From: Casuarius casuarius
Taxonomy: Eukaryota; Chordata; Aves; Casuariiformes; Casuariidae
Direction of reading: 5' to 3'
Length of the DNA: 64,000 nt
NCBI GenBank assembly: GCA_003342895.1
Contig: PTFA01000195.1
Location: forward strand, 1,550,001 to 1,614,000
Shown here: positions 1-14,458 of the stretch, piece after piece
Position numbering within the stretch: the first letter of the stretch is position 1
Layout of the letters: every line of letters starts with the position of its first letter
Program-made: the position numbers and the translations under genes
The notes under the pieces: generated by a model
Told to the model about the DNA's origin: nothing
Seen by the model: the letters and a program-made list of their open reading frames with translations, nothing else
The model's database searches: none

Positions 1-1174
1 TAACCATTATGTAAATGTCAGAGGTCTTCCGCTTATCTTCAGTCATTCTCTATCTATTCTGTTTTTTGAGTAAATTATTTGCTGACTCCTATTAGCCCAC
101 TTCTCATTCATGTCCTAAAATAAGGTTTAAGAATTATGTTAATAAAAGAAATGAGGATTAGGCATCTCAGGTCTCACTATCACACTGAGCCTTCAGCAAG
201 TCACACAAGACTCTTCTGCGCACACTTCTCTAAGGACAAGGCTTCCAACAGGACTTGAGGGTAAGGATTACTTTATGCAGCTACTTAGCTTTATAGGAAG
301 TAGGTGCTATGAGATTTTTCCCAGGAAAAGAACTTAAGCCTGCAGTATCCAATTCAATTTTTCTCCATCCTTTCCCAAGTTAAGTAGTAATTACCGAGGC
401 CTCCCTGATCTTAATTTAAAGGTGAACTACAAGGCAGAGAAAGGAAGTTGAGTTATGCTTCCACTTCCAGGAAGCAAGAAATTCTCAGTCCAGAAATATC
501 TTGCCTTTCAGAACCTCTCTAGGAAATCCTCTTTAGCTTTGTTCATTGAAAGGCTCCCAGAACGTTTCAGTCCACACATACACCAATTACACTGAGTGAC
601 AATGAGTCTCCCAGTATCAGCAATGCTTAACAGATCCATTCGAGATTTCCCTGCATCAGCATTCGTTGCAACCCTCCTCCTTCAGCTCCTGTGCATCAGG
701 ATTACTTTCCTTGTTCCTGTCCTCTCTAAAGAACTACCTGTAACAATGTCAGAGTGGATGGCACCAAGTGCTCACTAGTCATTAGCTCGCTACCTTGCCA
801 GCACCACTACCTGGTGTTAATACTTTGTTTTACTATTCAGGCACATTACTGCACAATCAATTTGCTGAGATCTGGAAACTTTGGTTCTCACCCGAGGTTC
901 TTCAGCTTATTTCTGACCTATGGGAAAAGAAGTGTGCAAAAGCAGCAGTCCGAGGAGACTAACGATCCTGTTAGCATTTAAATGGTTTGTCATTTTGCAT
1001 GAGCACTTCTTATGGCTATTTTATATCTCACAAGTAGAAAAAAAATTAACAGACTTGAACCACCTCTCTTACTCCAGCACAACTGTGCTTTTTTCTATAG
1101 AGGACTCTGGTGCAAAGGATTAATGCCATTATGAATCACGACAATTCTTTGTACTTGTAGTTTTCATGTATAGA

Positions 1175-1358
1175 GCTTGAAAAGCTTTACATGGGATGGT
1201 GGGAAGCTCTATTAGCTTCACGATACAAAGGAGTGAACTGAGGCACAGAGAGCTGAAACAATTTTCCAAAGGTCACAGAGTGAGTCAGTGGCAGACTTGG
1301 GACCAGAACTTGTATTCACGCCCAACTTCTCTAATGCAGCATCCTCCCTTATTGTGGT
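1175..1358 (-). mobile_element. MIR-type SINE relic
   Basis: GTGAACTGAGGCACAGAGAG followed by AAAGGTCACAGAGTGAGTCA and GGCAGACTTGGGACCAGAAC is the MIR core read in reverse. It is well preserved for such an old element. Confidence 0.8.
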
Positions 1359-2699
1359 AAAGTTTTACATGTAAATCAATAACTGAGGTCACTGAAAACA
1401 TTTTACATGAAGACTGCAGTGAAGTCACCTGCTAGGAAAGCGCCAACAAAAAGGAAGGTGCTTGATGAATTCGCAGCTGGCCTTACATAAGGATAGTGCA
1501 TTCGAGGAGGAGGTGAAAGGAGAGGACATTTGTTCGGGAAGCCATGTAACAAGCGGTGACAAATCATTACTCCCAGAACGCTGCTCAAGGAAATGTAATG
1601 CTGCCGTTTTCCAAATGCTTGGTTATAAAACCTTTCACACACACAATATTTAAAACCGTGAATTACCTTTGAGAACGTATCCAAACATCTAACAGTATCA
1701 AGTCATGGTAACGGTTATCTGTTTATAGGTCAGGAGGGCAGTAAATTATTGCAATGGAAAGTAGTAAAGCCTGCATTGTATCTAGCTGTGCTGTTTAACA
1801 GGTGATAGTGAAAAGCAGGTGATGCATGGAAACTTCAAGTTTTTATAGCTCCTGCCTCAATCTGTATTCACTTATATAAAGATGTCACATTTTTAAACAT
1901 TTAAAAGTCAAATTGTCTGGAGAATAGATTCATATAAAATTTATTTTCAGAAACCGATATTTAGCCTACTGCTATCAGAGTTGATTGCTCTTATGTATAA
2001 GCTTTATTCAAGTTTCTACAGGTTTGAAAATACAAAGGCTGACATTTCAGATCCCATACTCAAGTGTGTCATTAACCAGAAATTGAAATGGGAACATTTC
2101 CACTTTCTCAGAAATACTCAGTTTGTTAGGGTGATAACTACACTAACTGCTTTTGAGTTTTTGTGAAGCTACTAAATATGACTCTAGTTCAAGACAGACA
2201 GGAAGGAGGAGTCACAACGGCGAAAGAGAAACCCCAAATTGGTGCCTTACCCAGCACAATATGCCCTGAGAATTCAACAGCTCCAAAATGCTGCCAAAAT
2301 AGCTATTTGTAAGTGGCTAATGGCAAAAATGTTTTATTCTGTTTATGTCAAAGACATGTTTGTCAGGCACTGGACAGGCAGACAAATCAGGGTCTAATTA
2401 GTTCAGTCAATTCCCTCAGTATTATCCTTTCAGTCTACATTGAGTTATTAAAGCCTCAGAAATACAACGCTACCAAGACAGCAATAAGGGAAATAAGATG
2501 TCAGAATTCTATTAACAATGGCATTTTCAGGAAGCAATGTAAATAGAAACTCAAATTTATGCAAGAAATATATTTCAGTAAGTAATATTCAATATAATCA
2601 TCCTGCATTTATCTTTAAAGCAGCTTTCATCTCCAAATGATAAAATATCTTTCAACAAACCCATACTATAACTTCTGTGGAACAGTGACCATCATTTTT

Positions 2700-2792
2700 G
2701 AGGGGGTCTGCACAGTGCTTGGGACAAGAGGATCTTGGTCCCCAAACCGACTACTACAGTTGTACAAATAACAGCACGTGAATAGTAATTTA
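2700..2792 (+). mobile_element. MIR-type (amniote) SINE 3' tail
   Basis: GTCTGCACAGTGCTTGGGAC, TCTTGGTCCCCAAACCGACT and GTACAAATAACAG follow the order of the amniote MIR 3' end (cost-like 'cacagtgcctagcac', then 'ggtcc', 'ctac', 'aataata'). Confidence 0.55.
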
Positions 2793-4285
2793 TTCCACCC
2801 TTGACATTTAACCAGCTCAGAGAGAACGTGTGACAGTTAAGCAGTTGTAAGATAAAAAGAACCGGAAAATGCCACATTCAACTGAAATGACAGGAAATAT
2901 TTAGGTAGGCAGAATGTAATAAATTTGGCAGACTTATGGGAGTTTAATTGTCCTTTTGTGAAAAGGGATAAATACATGTAAAAATCGTAGCTGGGAGGAC
3001 CAGCTTTCTGTTACGGGTGTCTAAATCTGATTTATTTGGATACGACCATCACAGAAAGGAAGTTTTCTCATCCTGCAGCAGGGACAGTTGTGCTGGTGGC
3101 AGCAGCTCCCAGCCCTGTGCCAGGTGCCACGCAGGCACCAAGACAACACCGGTCTCCAGCCCCAAAGGGGCTCTACCACTGTACCAGCAACTTCCTAGCC
3201 CTAAGCTGGCCCATGTTTGCTGGCACACTACACACAGTGGCATCTGCCACCCAAACACTTGAACCTCATCTGCTCTGAGAAGACAGTAGGATCTATTATT
3301 TCCCTCCCCCTACCACTTAGAAATAGCTTGTCCACCACCAGGGCTTACATACCAGAGTCTAGAAAACCCCACTTTAGCTCTCATTCAACAGTGTTTCAAG
3401 TCCTGCTGTCCATCCAGCTGCCAGACAGAAAGATTCTTTCACTAACCCAGAAGAAAAAAAAAATTGGTCATTTCACCACCACCTTTACTAGGCAAGAAGA
3501 GACTTTTTTTTCTTTTTGAAGCAGGTCTCCATTTCATAGCATTTCTCACATTTCAAAACTTTTCCATAATAACCTTAAACTCTTAATTACTATTTTTTTC
3601 TAGTTTATTATAAAAGAAATATTAGTCTCATATTTCCATATGACTGTGTAAACTATGAAAATAAGAGAAACACAAAGTCAAAACAGGCATAGTGTTTTAA
3701 AGTCTTGAAGAAGGAAAGAACTATTCTGTAACACACATAGGTAGGAAGGACAAACTTTCTAAACTAGTGTTTATCGAGTTACCCAGGCTGCACTAATGAA
3801 GCACTAAAACAACTATAAGTTTTGAAATACTTTTTTTTTTTTTAAAAAAAAAAAAGAAATCTGTACTCTTTTACATTTATCTCTATAGTTATAAATAAGC
3901 ATATTGTGACAATGTCAGCACTTTGGTTAAACCATTAGAATAGAATGAATGCTTAAAAAACAGCCGATAAGAACGCATAGGTGTGTGCCTAGCTAACAGC
4001 AGACTCCAGTGTTGTTCTTCTCATGTTTTACTTACAGAAGTGCAGACTTCATTTCAGAGTATGTGATCCCTTTTATGTCTGATGAATAAACATGCCTGTG
4101 AAGTGAATCATATAATATGTATATCTGCCCTGCGCCATATAGCATTGGTGGCTTTTGAGTTCTTTTCTCCCTAACCCAGCACAGACAAAAAAAGCTCTCT
4201 CTTTCTAATAATTAACTTATGCATGAAGAAGTCCCAGTCCAACTGAGCTCTCCTTACAGTATCTTAAACTCATAACTAGACCAAC

Positions 4286-4490
4286 AATAGATCTTTGCAT
4301 TTACATAACATTTTACATTCACTGAGCTTACATGCTCTAACAAACAGTGGGCATCATCTCCATTTTAAAGAGCAGGAGACAAAGGCAGAAAGCAATTAAA
4401 TAACTTGATGGCAAGACAGTAACAGAACAGATTTAGATCCCAATTTATCTGCTTCCCAGCTTTCATCTACCTCGTAGACCACAGCAGCAG
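4286..4490 (-). mobile_element. MIR-type SINE relic
   Basis: TTTACATAACATTTTACATT, CATCTCCATTTTAAAGAGCA and AAATAACTTGATGGCAAGAC follow the MIR/MIR3 order in reverse, ending with a degraded 5' part. Confidence 0.6.
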
Positions 4491-7355
4491 TCCCAGCAGC
4501 ACACTTGTATGCAAAATTCTCATGGTCAGCACAAGTAATGAAAAATATTAATCAAAACCTCTCATGTCCCTTTAATGACATTCCCATGAATAAAATGAAA
4601 AACAAAAGCCTAAATATTTAAAGACCCTTCTGCACATATGACTGAACTCTCATTTCCTCAACTAAAAAGGATTTCCTTCAGACAGACCACTGGCTTTGCT
4701 TTTCCCTGAAGCTTCGGAGTCCACACAAAGGGCCGAAGACAATCAATGGATATCAACCTTTTGCAACATTATCTAGAAAGTTTAACACAGTAAAACAAAC
4801 AAACAAACAAAAAAAAGCCCATGTGCACACACAAACTGGCACTAATTTCCCTGCATTAAGATTTAGAAAAAGTAGAAAATAATACATTTTCACCGCCAGA
4901 AACAGTACTGTATTCAAAATTTGCTTACATGCATACCAGTTCAAGTGTGAACGCTAAACTCATGCTGGTGCTTCAGCCACAGGTTTATTTTCACCAGATG
5001 CTATACATTGGTTTGAAAAAACCCAGAAGTTACCAGTCAGTCTGTCTGTACCTTCACACTGTGGTTGCACATGCTCCCAGGCACACAGAAGGAGGATTTT
5101 TGCTTTAGCAGTGCTAGTAAGATGCACAAGCAAGTCCTTCCCACCTGTATGGCATGCATGCTGATATCTGACCAGTACTGTGCTTTCCAGACCCTCTCTT
5201 CCTCTTAACCTCAAAATCCCTACGGACTCCAAGGAAGAGAATATACACATTTAATGCAGAAGTTGCAAATAAAGTACCTGTTTTGTCTCCTTCAACCCCA
5301 TACCTAAATGGGTGAAAAGAAACTGCACTAACAGTGGAGTGTTGTGCAAACGAGGGTTTATGGGATGAACGTACAGATCTCAAGAATAGAAATGGTCTCC
5401 ACAACTGTCACTCGAAATCCAGCACTGAGCTCAGTTTTTCACAGGTTGCTCCACCTTTGCAGTCTCCCAAGCTCATTTAATGCGACAAGTTCTGTATTAA
5501 AAATTTCAGTCTTTTTTTGTAACCATGAACATAAGTGGTTTTGCACTGTAAATTAAAAATGAAAGCACACTTCATCCTACCTGTACTAAGCAGCCTCAGC
5601 CCAGATGCACGTAGCTTAAAAATGTATGTTAATTTCCTGATTCAAGCGATGTTCTCGATATGACTGTGAGCAAACACTTCTGCTGAGGTTTAAGAGTGAC
5701 ATTAACCTGCAAGAGGTCCTGGGTCCTTGACCAAGCTAAAGTACCAAGCTTGTGAAAAGTCTTACATCTGAAGTTTTAGGGCAGAGACGTTCACCAGATG
5801 CATTGTAAACTGGCAGTCTTCAGCTAAATTAGTGTCTCTCTGACCCAACTCCAGTATAAGATGTCCAGAAACCAAGAGGAGTTTTTGAGATGATACACTG
5901 GCAAACACTGAGGACAACGCTGGAACTTTGCTTGCCCTGCTCCGGCTAACACAATTGCTGCTGCCTATGGAGAGGAGAACAGATAGGGAAAGACATAACC
6001 ATGAAACCAAACCTATCTATTACAGATTGACTAGAAATGACTGTTTATTTCAAGGCAGAAACCAACCTCTGGGTAATCCAGACCTTAAAGACAGGTCTGA
6101 TGACATCACTCGGTTTTTCCTACTTTCAACCTTACAAAATAGCTCGGCCAGGCTGAAAAAACAGGTATCTGTGTTGCAGCTTTGTAGCTTTGACTACATG
6201 AGTCTCAGATTATCAGCCTTCTTGCATAGACAAGGGAAAATCACACATCCCTGTTTGTGGTGATGGCAATATGAATCATCATTGATGCATGATGGTTTTG
6301 AATGTCTGCATGGCCTGATTCTGCCTACGTGTCCCAAACTCTCAAATCATAACAGTGAATTTCCAAAATGAAGAAAAACACACACAATACTATGAATCTG
6401 AAAGCAGGAAGGGATAGGCAGATGGGTGGTATCTTGAGACATTTTCTGGCATCGGCCGTGAATAGATGGCAACCAGAAATTGTTACGAAAGGTTATTCAA
6501 TGCTTTCATTGGATCACAGACAGATTAAGTAGGCTGCCCAAAGCCATAATCACATGCATCACATATGCAGTCTTGCAATGAACACTATAGATGCACACAG
6601 CCACACCATTTGTGCTGATGCCACCTCACCAGATATATTCTACTGAAATAGTACGGAAATGAGTCAAGCTCTCGCAAGAACTTTATCCACCATAGGACAA
6701 ATTCCAGGTGTTGGTAAACTCCCAGAGAGTCCAGAAGAGTTCTTATAAATGTAAGTGGCAAGCTGTGCATCAGAAAAAACTATGTTTGAACTTTTTGCAG
6801 CTCAGAACAAAAAACTCAACTAAATTTTAGGGCATTCGGAACTAACTCAGAGATATGTCTGCAGGCAATCATCCTGGTACAGACAGATAACGAATTTTCC
6901 CACCTTCTTAGTGGAAGAAAATTACAGCCCTGACTTTCATGAAAAAAAAAAAAAATCTTTCTGCCATACAAAGACCGACCAGCAGTGCCCTGAACAGATA
7001 ATCACCTGGTCTTTGTGAAATAAAGACATTTCTAATTAAGCAACCTGATCAACACAAAAACATGTGTTCTGCAGGCAAAAGATGGTAACCAATTTCTCTT
7101 TCAAATCACTAATGTCAAAACCACTATCTGGGATTTAAACTTTTGAATAAAATTATTCAGATTATGAAGTCCCACATGACACTACAGCCTCCATTCCTTT
7201 CGATAACAAGAAATAGCTACTTTAATCATTTCTGCTTTAAAAAAATAAGGGCCTAATTTTTGGACTACTGCTACCAGTCCAGAAGTATTTTCACTTCTCG
7301 TCAAAACAGGTTTTCAAAAGATGATCTCCTGGAAAAGGATGGGGAAAAGAGAGAA

Positions 7356-7500
7356 CATAGAATAGAATCATAGAATAGTTCAGGTTGGAAAGGAACTCTG
7401 GTCGTCTGGTCCAAACACCCACCCAAAGCAAGACCATCTTCAAAGTTACATTAGGTTACTCAAAGCCTTGTTTAGTTGAGCTTTTAATGTCTCCAAGGTG
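7356..7500 (-). mobile_element. CR1 LINE 3' end, truncated
   Basis: The text AATCATAGAATAGTTCAGGT, then TGGAAAGGAACTCTGG and later ATTAGGTTACTCAAAGCCTT, matches the reverse complement of the avian CR1 3' end. Similarity fades near 7500, so this is a short 5'-truncated copy, as is typical of CR1. It marks the genome as sauropsid, most likely a bird. Confidence 0.85.
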
Positions 7501-8911
7501 CCGTTTTTGAGCAGGGAATTCAGGAACAATCTTGATCACATCATGCAGGACGTGCCATGCTAAGAGAAGTTTAAGAAATCTCCTGCCAGAAGCTATTGAA
7601 TCAAACTGGTTGGAAGTACATGAGGAATTGATTTTCAGGAGTCTAAGATAACTTTCAAAAAAAAAAAAAAAAAGCCAAAAATAGCAGAACCAAAGGCCAT
7701 TTGCATAGCCCAAATGGCCTACTGAAACTGTCACCACACTGTTAGGGAGCCAGGATGTTTAGTTCCCAGTAATAAAGAAAGCAGATAGCTAACTCTGGAA
7801 AGCAAAGCACAGCAGAAGAGAAGTTTGCTTCCCTAAGGCCTACCACATATTATGAAATTTTTGACTGCATGAAGTGCAGTATTATGAAGTCTTGCATCCA
7901 CTGAAGGAGCCTCACTTGCACTTCAAACAGATTGTATACCACTAAAATATTGATATTAGGGAGTGGTGAATATGGTCACAAAGCGCTCTCCCAAGAACCA
8001 CTATATGGGTTACACTGAACAAACTCCATCATGTGATTTAAGAGCTGGTGAAGTGTTCCTCAAGGACAGGAGGTCTTCGAGGATGGGTGATTGTCTAACT
8101 AGGAAATTCTCAAATTCTCAAAATACAGACCTGATATTATTACTCTTGTCAAATGCCATCGCAAAGTCTGAGGCCAGGAGTATGTTTGGCTAGAAAAGAC
8201 AGCATTGTCTTCTTTCCAGATTTATTCCCCAACAGAAAAATCCATAGCATATGTAAGTGTCCACCTATGGAAGTTTCCCATAGGAGGGACAGTATTTAAA
8301 GCCAAGCAGATGAAACAAAGAAGAAATCTTCAAAGAAAAGAAAAAAAATCCTAAAGAGACTAGAGACAAGGTTGATTAAAGACAATAGAACAATAGCAAA
8401 GAGACAGTGAACTGGCATAGATCTCAGTTAAGCAGTGAACTGCTCAGACCTCGCTTAAGCAGTGAACAGAGTGAAGTGCTTATCATCACTAATACAGCAT
8501 CTTTCACAGCATGCAAGCAGACAGGGCTTTTATGCAAGCCCAACAGTCCTACTGTGGCAAGCATTTCCAGGGGATTGAGTGCAGATGGACTTCTATTGTG
8601 AATGTTAGCAATACGCAGATATTTTAATACTGATGTTTCCTTTTAGTTGAAATACTTGTATCTATCCACATTGCTGTTTGGTGGTAGCTCTTCTCTAAAT
8701 GCCTCCCCCCCCACACACACACACAGGTAAATCAACTACTATAATTAACCTACAGATGAAAAGAAAAAGCACATTTTTTCCTTCCTTGTACCAAGCTAGT
8801 CTACTCCACACCATGCTAAGTTTGAAATTTCATTACTAGCCACTCTGAACACCCAGAAAAAGATTCCCAAAACCTTTTATTCTCAGCAGAAGACAGAAAG
8901 AATGAGGACAA

Positions 8912-8985
8912 AAAACATTATCTCCATTTTACAGATAACAGAGGCACAGAGAGAGATCAGTGGATTTGCTGAAAGAAGCACAGGT
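8912..8985 (-). mobile_element. MIR core fragment
   Basis: ATCTCCATTTTACAGATAAC, then AGAGGCACAGAGAGAGATCA, is the MIR core in reverse. Confidence 0.7.
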
Positions 8986-9667
8986 AAGGCAAGGCTATTC
9001 CCGATATTTACGCATGCTAAACCTTCGTCTCTGTCTGGCCTCCTAAAATTATTCCAATACCTTTGGGTCCACAGTCAAATTAGTTCTTTATTTATTATGC
9101 CAATTCTCAAGTATCTTTCAGACAGGCTCATCCATTGTTCCAGTACAGCTGGGTAAACAGACAAAGTAAATTCAGTCATGCAAGTTTACCTTATAGCATT
9201 CAAAACCCTTTGCATATGTGGGATTTTTTTTTCTTTAAATAAGCTAAGAATGTGTTTAAAGGTGACCTGTGTGGAAAAAAAAAAAGTTTGGGAAAAAGCA
9301 GAAAGGAAGGGCTTCTGCTGACTGACTTTTTTCAATATCCTTTTCAAAGGAAAAATTCAAATAACCAATATTTGAAGCTCTGGTATGTAATCGCCCTTAT
9401 TAAAGCAAAAAATGACAATGATACGGACAAGAATTTTACTCACTGACATGAAAAGAAAGCGAGACATCCTAGTCCTTTCAAGAAACAGTTTCCTTTGGAT
9501 TTCATTGCAAAAATGACACCACAACTGTGTCAACAATGTTTAAGATGAACCAGTGACTTAAAAGAAATAGTAATATGAAAAAAAAATAGTTTACAAAATT
9601 TAGCCTCCCCCCAAAAAGTTAATCTTCTTAAGATTTTTACAATCTTCTCAAAGCAGTCCATGTCTTA

Positions 9668-9756
9668 CAGTGTGCTTGCACAGTGCTTAGTACACAAAAT
9701 ACCTCTTTCCTGATGAGGGCCTCTGGCACCACTGGAATATAAACACTGAACAACAA
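9668..9756 (+). mobile_element. MIR-type (amniote) SINE 3' tail
   Basis: TTGCACAGTGCTTAGTACAC, then CCTGATGAGGGCCTCTGGCA and CACTGGAATATAAACACTGA, match the amniote MIR 3' tail in order. Confidence 0.65.
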
Positions 9757-12700
9757 GAGACAGCGTAATACACAAAAAAAGGAGGGAGGAGATATCCCAC
9801 TGAAAATAAGAAATTCTTGATATTCCTTTCTGTCTCAAATTCTAACCACATCTATTCCATCTCTATGTACAGAAACCTTAACAGACATACAGAACAATCT
9901 GTGCAAGCCAAGGGAATTAACAGATGTGCTGATAATCTTATACAAATAAGAAATAAAAGCTGCCAGCTGTACTTGTAAATTCAAAGATTAGCATGAATAG
10001 GCAAGGCTGAGACTACAGGTACTACCCTTCTTTTAGAAGTAGCTCAAGAACTCCAGTCCTGTAAAAACCTCAGCCAAATCTTGGGATTCAAGTCCTACCC
10101 TAAGCTGCAAAACATCTACACGCTTTCATCGGCCAGAGACTTGCCAAAGTAAACTGGATTCTTGCCAGTGTTTGATATGGCAGTGAAGCAGGGACTGTAT
10201 AACTAGGTCAGACCTGATTACCTAAAACAAGGGCAATTTTCTTTACACCTCTGTGTAAAGCTTCTGAAAATGGCAAAGATTGAATGTTTGGGAGCCACAG
10301 AAAGAACATCCAAAAATCGTATTTGATAGAAGAGATTTAACTACATTTTAATATGGATGGTATTTTCTATTAATATCAGGGCAGAAGCCTATTGTTCAGT
10401 AGAGCTCTTCACTTCTTTTAAACAAGAGCTATCTCTTTGAATCTGTCTGAGTCAACTTTAGTGACCACTTTAATATTCACTTTACAATTAATGCTTCTTT
10501 TTATGGGTTGGTAGAAGGTAAACCAATTTCAGTTCAGCTTCTAGGTATTGAATTTATTATAAAAAGTTATGTACTTAAAACTCCTATAATGAAACCAGAG
10601 GCATCATGAGATATTAACCTAGAGTTAATGCTGAGAAGGCCAGTTTGAATAATTCAATTCATGTCACCTTAAGTATCTTTTCAAATGGAATTAACTTTAT
10701 CTCACAAAAAAAAGGAAGCTCCATGTTCCAGTTACTGATTATTGACTCCACAAGAGTTCTGTCTTAAATCATCTCACCACCATTTTCCCAGCAATTTTAT
10801 TTCACTACTGCCAGCACGTTTCTTTAAATTTTGAAGGCTGACTTTTGTTATAAAGGAGCAATATTAGATAAGAGGAAAACACGATTCAGAATTAGTGTTC
10901 CCTATCTATGATGCTAAAACAGACAAAAATAAAAAGTTAACACCAAAGTAGCTGCATTAGTTCAGTATGGCTAAGAACCAGGCTGGTATTTCAGCCAGAT
11001 GTGCACAGGCACTACAGTCATTTTACTCCCATATACATCCATCTCTCTTTGCAACAGGGCAATAAAAGTTTGGAAACACTGCAGTTCTCTTGACCTGTTA
11101 TGTGCCCCATTCTAACACTAAAACCCACCATTTAAACACCAAAAGGAAATGCTTTCAAATACCTGCCCAAGCCCAGGAAGTGTCAGTCTCATGGTCAGCA
11201 TTATTCTACAGTAAGAAAGAAGGAACCAGACATGCCAAGAGTGAGTGATGCTAAGGTAGAGGAGCAGCACTGAAAATGAATCAAACACAAACAAGTGGAA
11301 CAAAAGGGGAAAATGAACAGAAACAAGAAAGAACAGTTCATAACAAGCAGAACAAAGAGATACTTCAGTACAGAGTATGACTGTGCAGTCCCATGCACAT
11401 CTGCAAGACACAGGAAAATCCGAACAGCATCTTACACTGAAGCACAGATGTCCCAGTAACATCAGCAGTCACCTGAAGTAGGAAAGGCTGACTACCTCTC
11501 CAAGACAGCTCAAAGAAGTGAAAACTAGGCGGCAAGCCAGTATCTACTGATTTAAAGCCAAACACATCCTAGATTTCCTTAGCCCAGTCAAAACAAACAA
11601 TAAGGAAAAAGATTCTCAATGGTCAAGGATTCAAACAAAACTCAGGAAGACTTCTTCAGCTTCATCTTTAAACCACTTTCACTAAGGCAGCTTTTTTCAA
11701 ACTCCAGCTGGAGGAGTGGAAGAGGGGAGAAAGAAAGCAAAAGCTTCAGCAGCTCAGGGAGAGCAAGGGTGAGCAGCACTCAGGGCAGAAGGAAAGGTTT
11801 TTGGTCTCCCTCTTCCCAATCCTTACCTCCTAAGATCCTCCCCTGCTGTGCTCCCAGTGACATTCCCCAATGATGTGCTACACCCGGATGCATGCCCTTT
11901 CCCTGTCTTAGACAACGCTCAAAAAGAAGAAAAAGAGACCAACCACAACGCTAAGAGTTCATAGTTCAAGTATTAAGACAAGAGACAAAAGACAGCAACA
12001 AAAAAATGTATAAAAATAACACTGTAGTCCAACAACAAGCAGCCCAGTGTCCTGTTTTGTTTTTTTGATAGCTATCATATGAAAGACCATGTCAAGGAAA
12101 GAACTGAAGAAATAAGGCAGTCCTGCAAATTTTTCCTGTTTGAGCCATAAGGAGAAGCATAGCGTGAAGGACTTATTTGGAAGGAGAAAAAAAAGGTAAC
12201 AATTTATAAAGCCAAATGTGCACAGAATATATGCAGTTCCATGTCCATTAGGATTGCATAAAAAGAGGAAATTGAAGAGGAAAGGTAACTCTTCTAGAGG
12301 AAGTCAGAAATATCATTGCATGTTATGAAAAAGACCAGTTGAAATACGCTTTGACAGTTTTTTTATTTTATCTATGCCTACAGAGCTTTGCACAGGTTAA
12401 AAGAGCTAAGGTGATTTCAGACCTGCTGGGCTGGAGCTGTAGACTAGGTAACCATAAACAAAATGTCAAGACAAGCCTGGACATAACATCTGAATTTGCA
12501 TTTGTGGACAAAACTTCCTGCAAGTATAGAGGGAAGAAATAACAGAATCAAACACAAGCTTGATAGAATCTTGCAAATGGAGAAGCCAGAAGAGTTCAAA
12601 ACACTCCCTGTGCATACACTGCTAAGAGTGATTAGGAAGACAGAATAACAAGAAGAGATGAACGAGGACTGCTGTATTGTCAGATGCTGATTTGACAGTT

Positions 12701-13390
12701 AATGGCCTGAAGGTTTCCTATTGTCTACTTTTATACTTTTTGGCACTGCAGATGTGATGGAAGACTGGATACCTTTATACCAGTAGCTATCATGGAACAA
12801 GACAGACGCAGACTAAAGATGAAAGGTTTCAAGCCTGGCTCAACCAAAGAGAAGTAATGGCATCATTCCAAACCCAGCTACCACAGTGCTGTTGGCTTAA
12901 GTGGATTCCTCAGGACTGGTTCCCGTCACGATCCCCCAGCCAATAGCAGATCACAGGCGAGAAGCCTGGCACCATCCATTCTCAGAGAAAAAGGTTCCTA
13001 CTCTAAGAGATTAACACCATCACAAAATAGATGTCTGAGAAATGTACAAAAGAATGAAAGTAAAATGCATGTAGGTGCTAAAAATTTGATAAACAGTTCG
13101 ATATCCAGCAAAATATCTTAGCAGGAAAAAAATAACATTGACAGAATAAAAAAAATTTCTGCTGAAGATGAAGTTAGAAGCATTGCTACCCGTTTCATGA
13201 ACAGAATTAAAAACACACGCCTCTTTTCACAGACTAAGCAGGCTCTGTCTATGCAATTTAGTTAGCAGGGAACCACTGAGAGGCAAAAATCAGGCCATCT
13301 TCTGGAAACATTATGCTGATGGCTTGGCTTCACTGCTAGCTGTATTATAAGCCTTTAAGATTCTTCTAGCAAAAGATCAAGAGCTCAACA

Positions 13391-13470
13391 TATATAAAAG
13401 GCACGGTCTTAGGCAAGATAGATTCTGAATGGAGATCTGCGCATGGAAGCAACTGGAAAGAGAAGAGCAG
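13391..13470 (+). promoter_or_regulatory. TATA-like element with mini-ORF and donor motif
   Basis: TATATAAAAG at 13391-13400 is followed 29 bp later by an ATG at 13429. A 14-codon open frame (MEICAWKQLEREEQ) ends exactly at CAG|GTAAGA. This resembles a core promoter plus short first exon on the plus strand, antisense to the hinderin-like gene. It may be coincidence. Confidence 0.2.
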
Positions 13471-13516
13471 GTAAGAATACCATTAGGTAGGGCAGGTAAG
13501 AATACCATTAGGTAGG
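13467..13516. repeat. Perfect 25-bp tandem duplication
   Basis: Two identical 25-bp units at 13467-13491 and 13492-13516. Each contains GCAGGTAAGAATACC, so a strong plus-strand splice-donor motif is duplicated. Perfect identity suggests a recent event. Confidence 0.97.
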
Positions 13517-14164
13517 GTACTTGCATGAATTGCCTCGTTCTTCAGGGTATACTCAGCTATCAACAGAGATGCAAATGAGGCGCCTAGTTCTCAGAAGAAA
13601 TCTCAGGCAACCATGTTTTTGAGTCCTTGAGCACATACAACTGAGAACCATTTTACCACTTCATTTAACACATTGTATCCCTGGTCTATATTTTCTGGTT
13701 TTTAACTGCATATATGATTTGGGGTCTTATATGAACAGCTCAAGTCAGATGGACTGCCTTACAAACTTCATAAAGTTCATATTGACCAAACACATTACCT
13801 GTAATCGGCTTTTCAACCATCAAAAGGCGGTGAAAATTTTACAGGCTTTATCTAAGTGACGGCAATTATTTTATTTTTTAATAAAACAGAAGCAAAGAAA
13901 ATAGAAGAACATCTTATCTTTTTCTTTAGCAAAGAAATGGGTTCCTATGGCTCCTACTGCACTAAAACATGGTCAGTTAATTTCACCCATTTTATTGATC
14001 CAAAACTTGCCTCTAATAGGCTCTTGCTTCCGTGCAATCCACATATTAGGGAAAGGAGTCATGGGAGTCATCACGAAGAGCTTACAATCTTGTACAATAC
14101 AAGATGATGCACTTCAGTTATAGCTCTAGAAAAAAAATGAAAAGATGTTTCGAAGATATCATTA

Positions 14165-14458
<294 letters not shown>

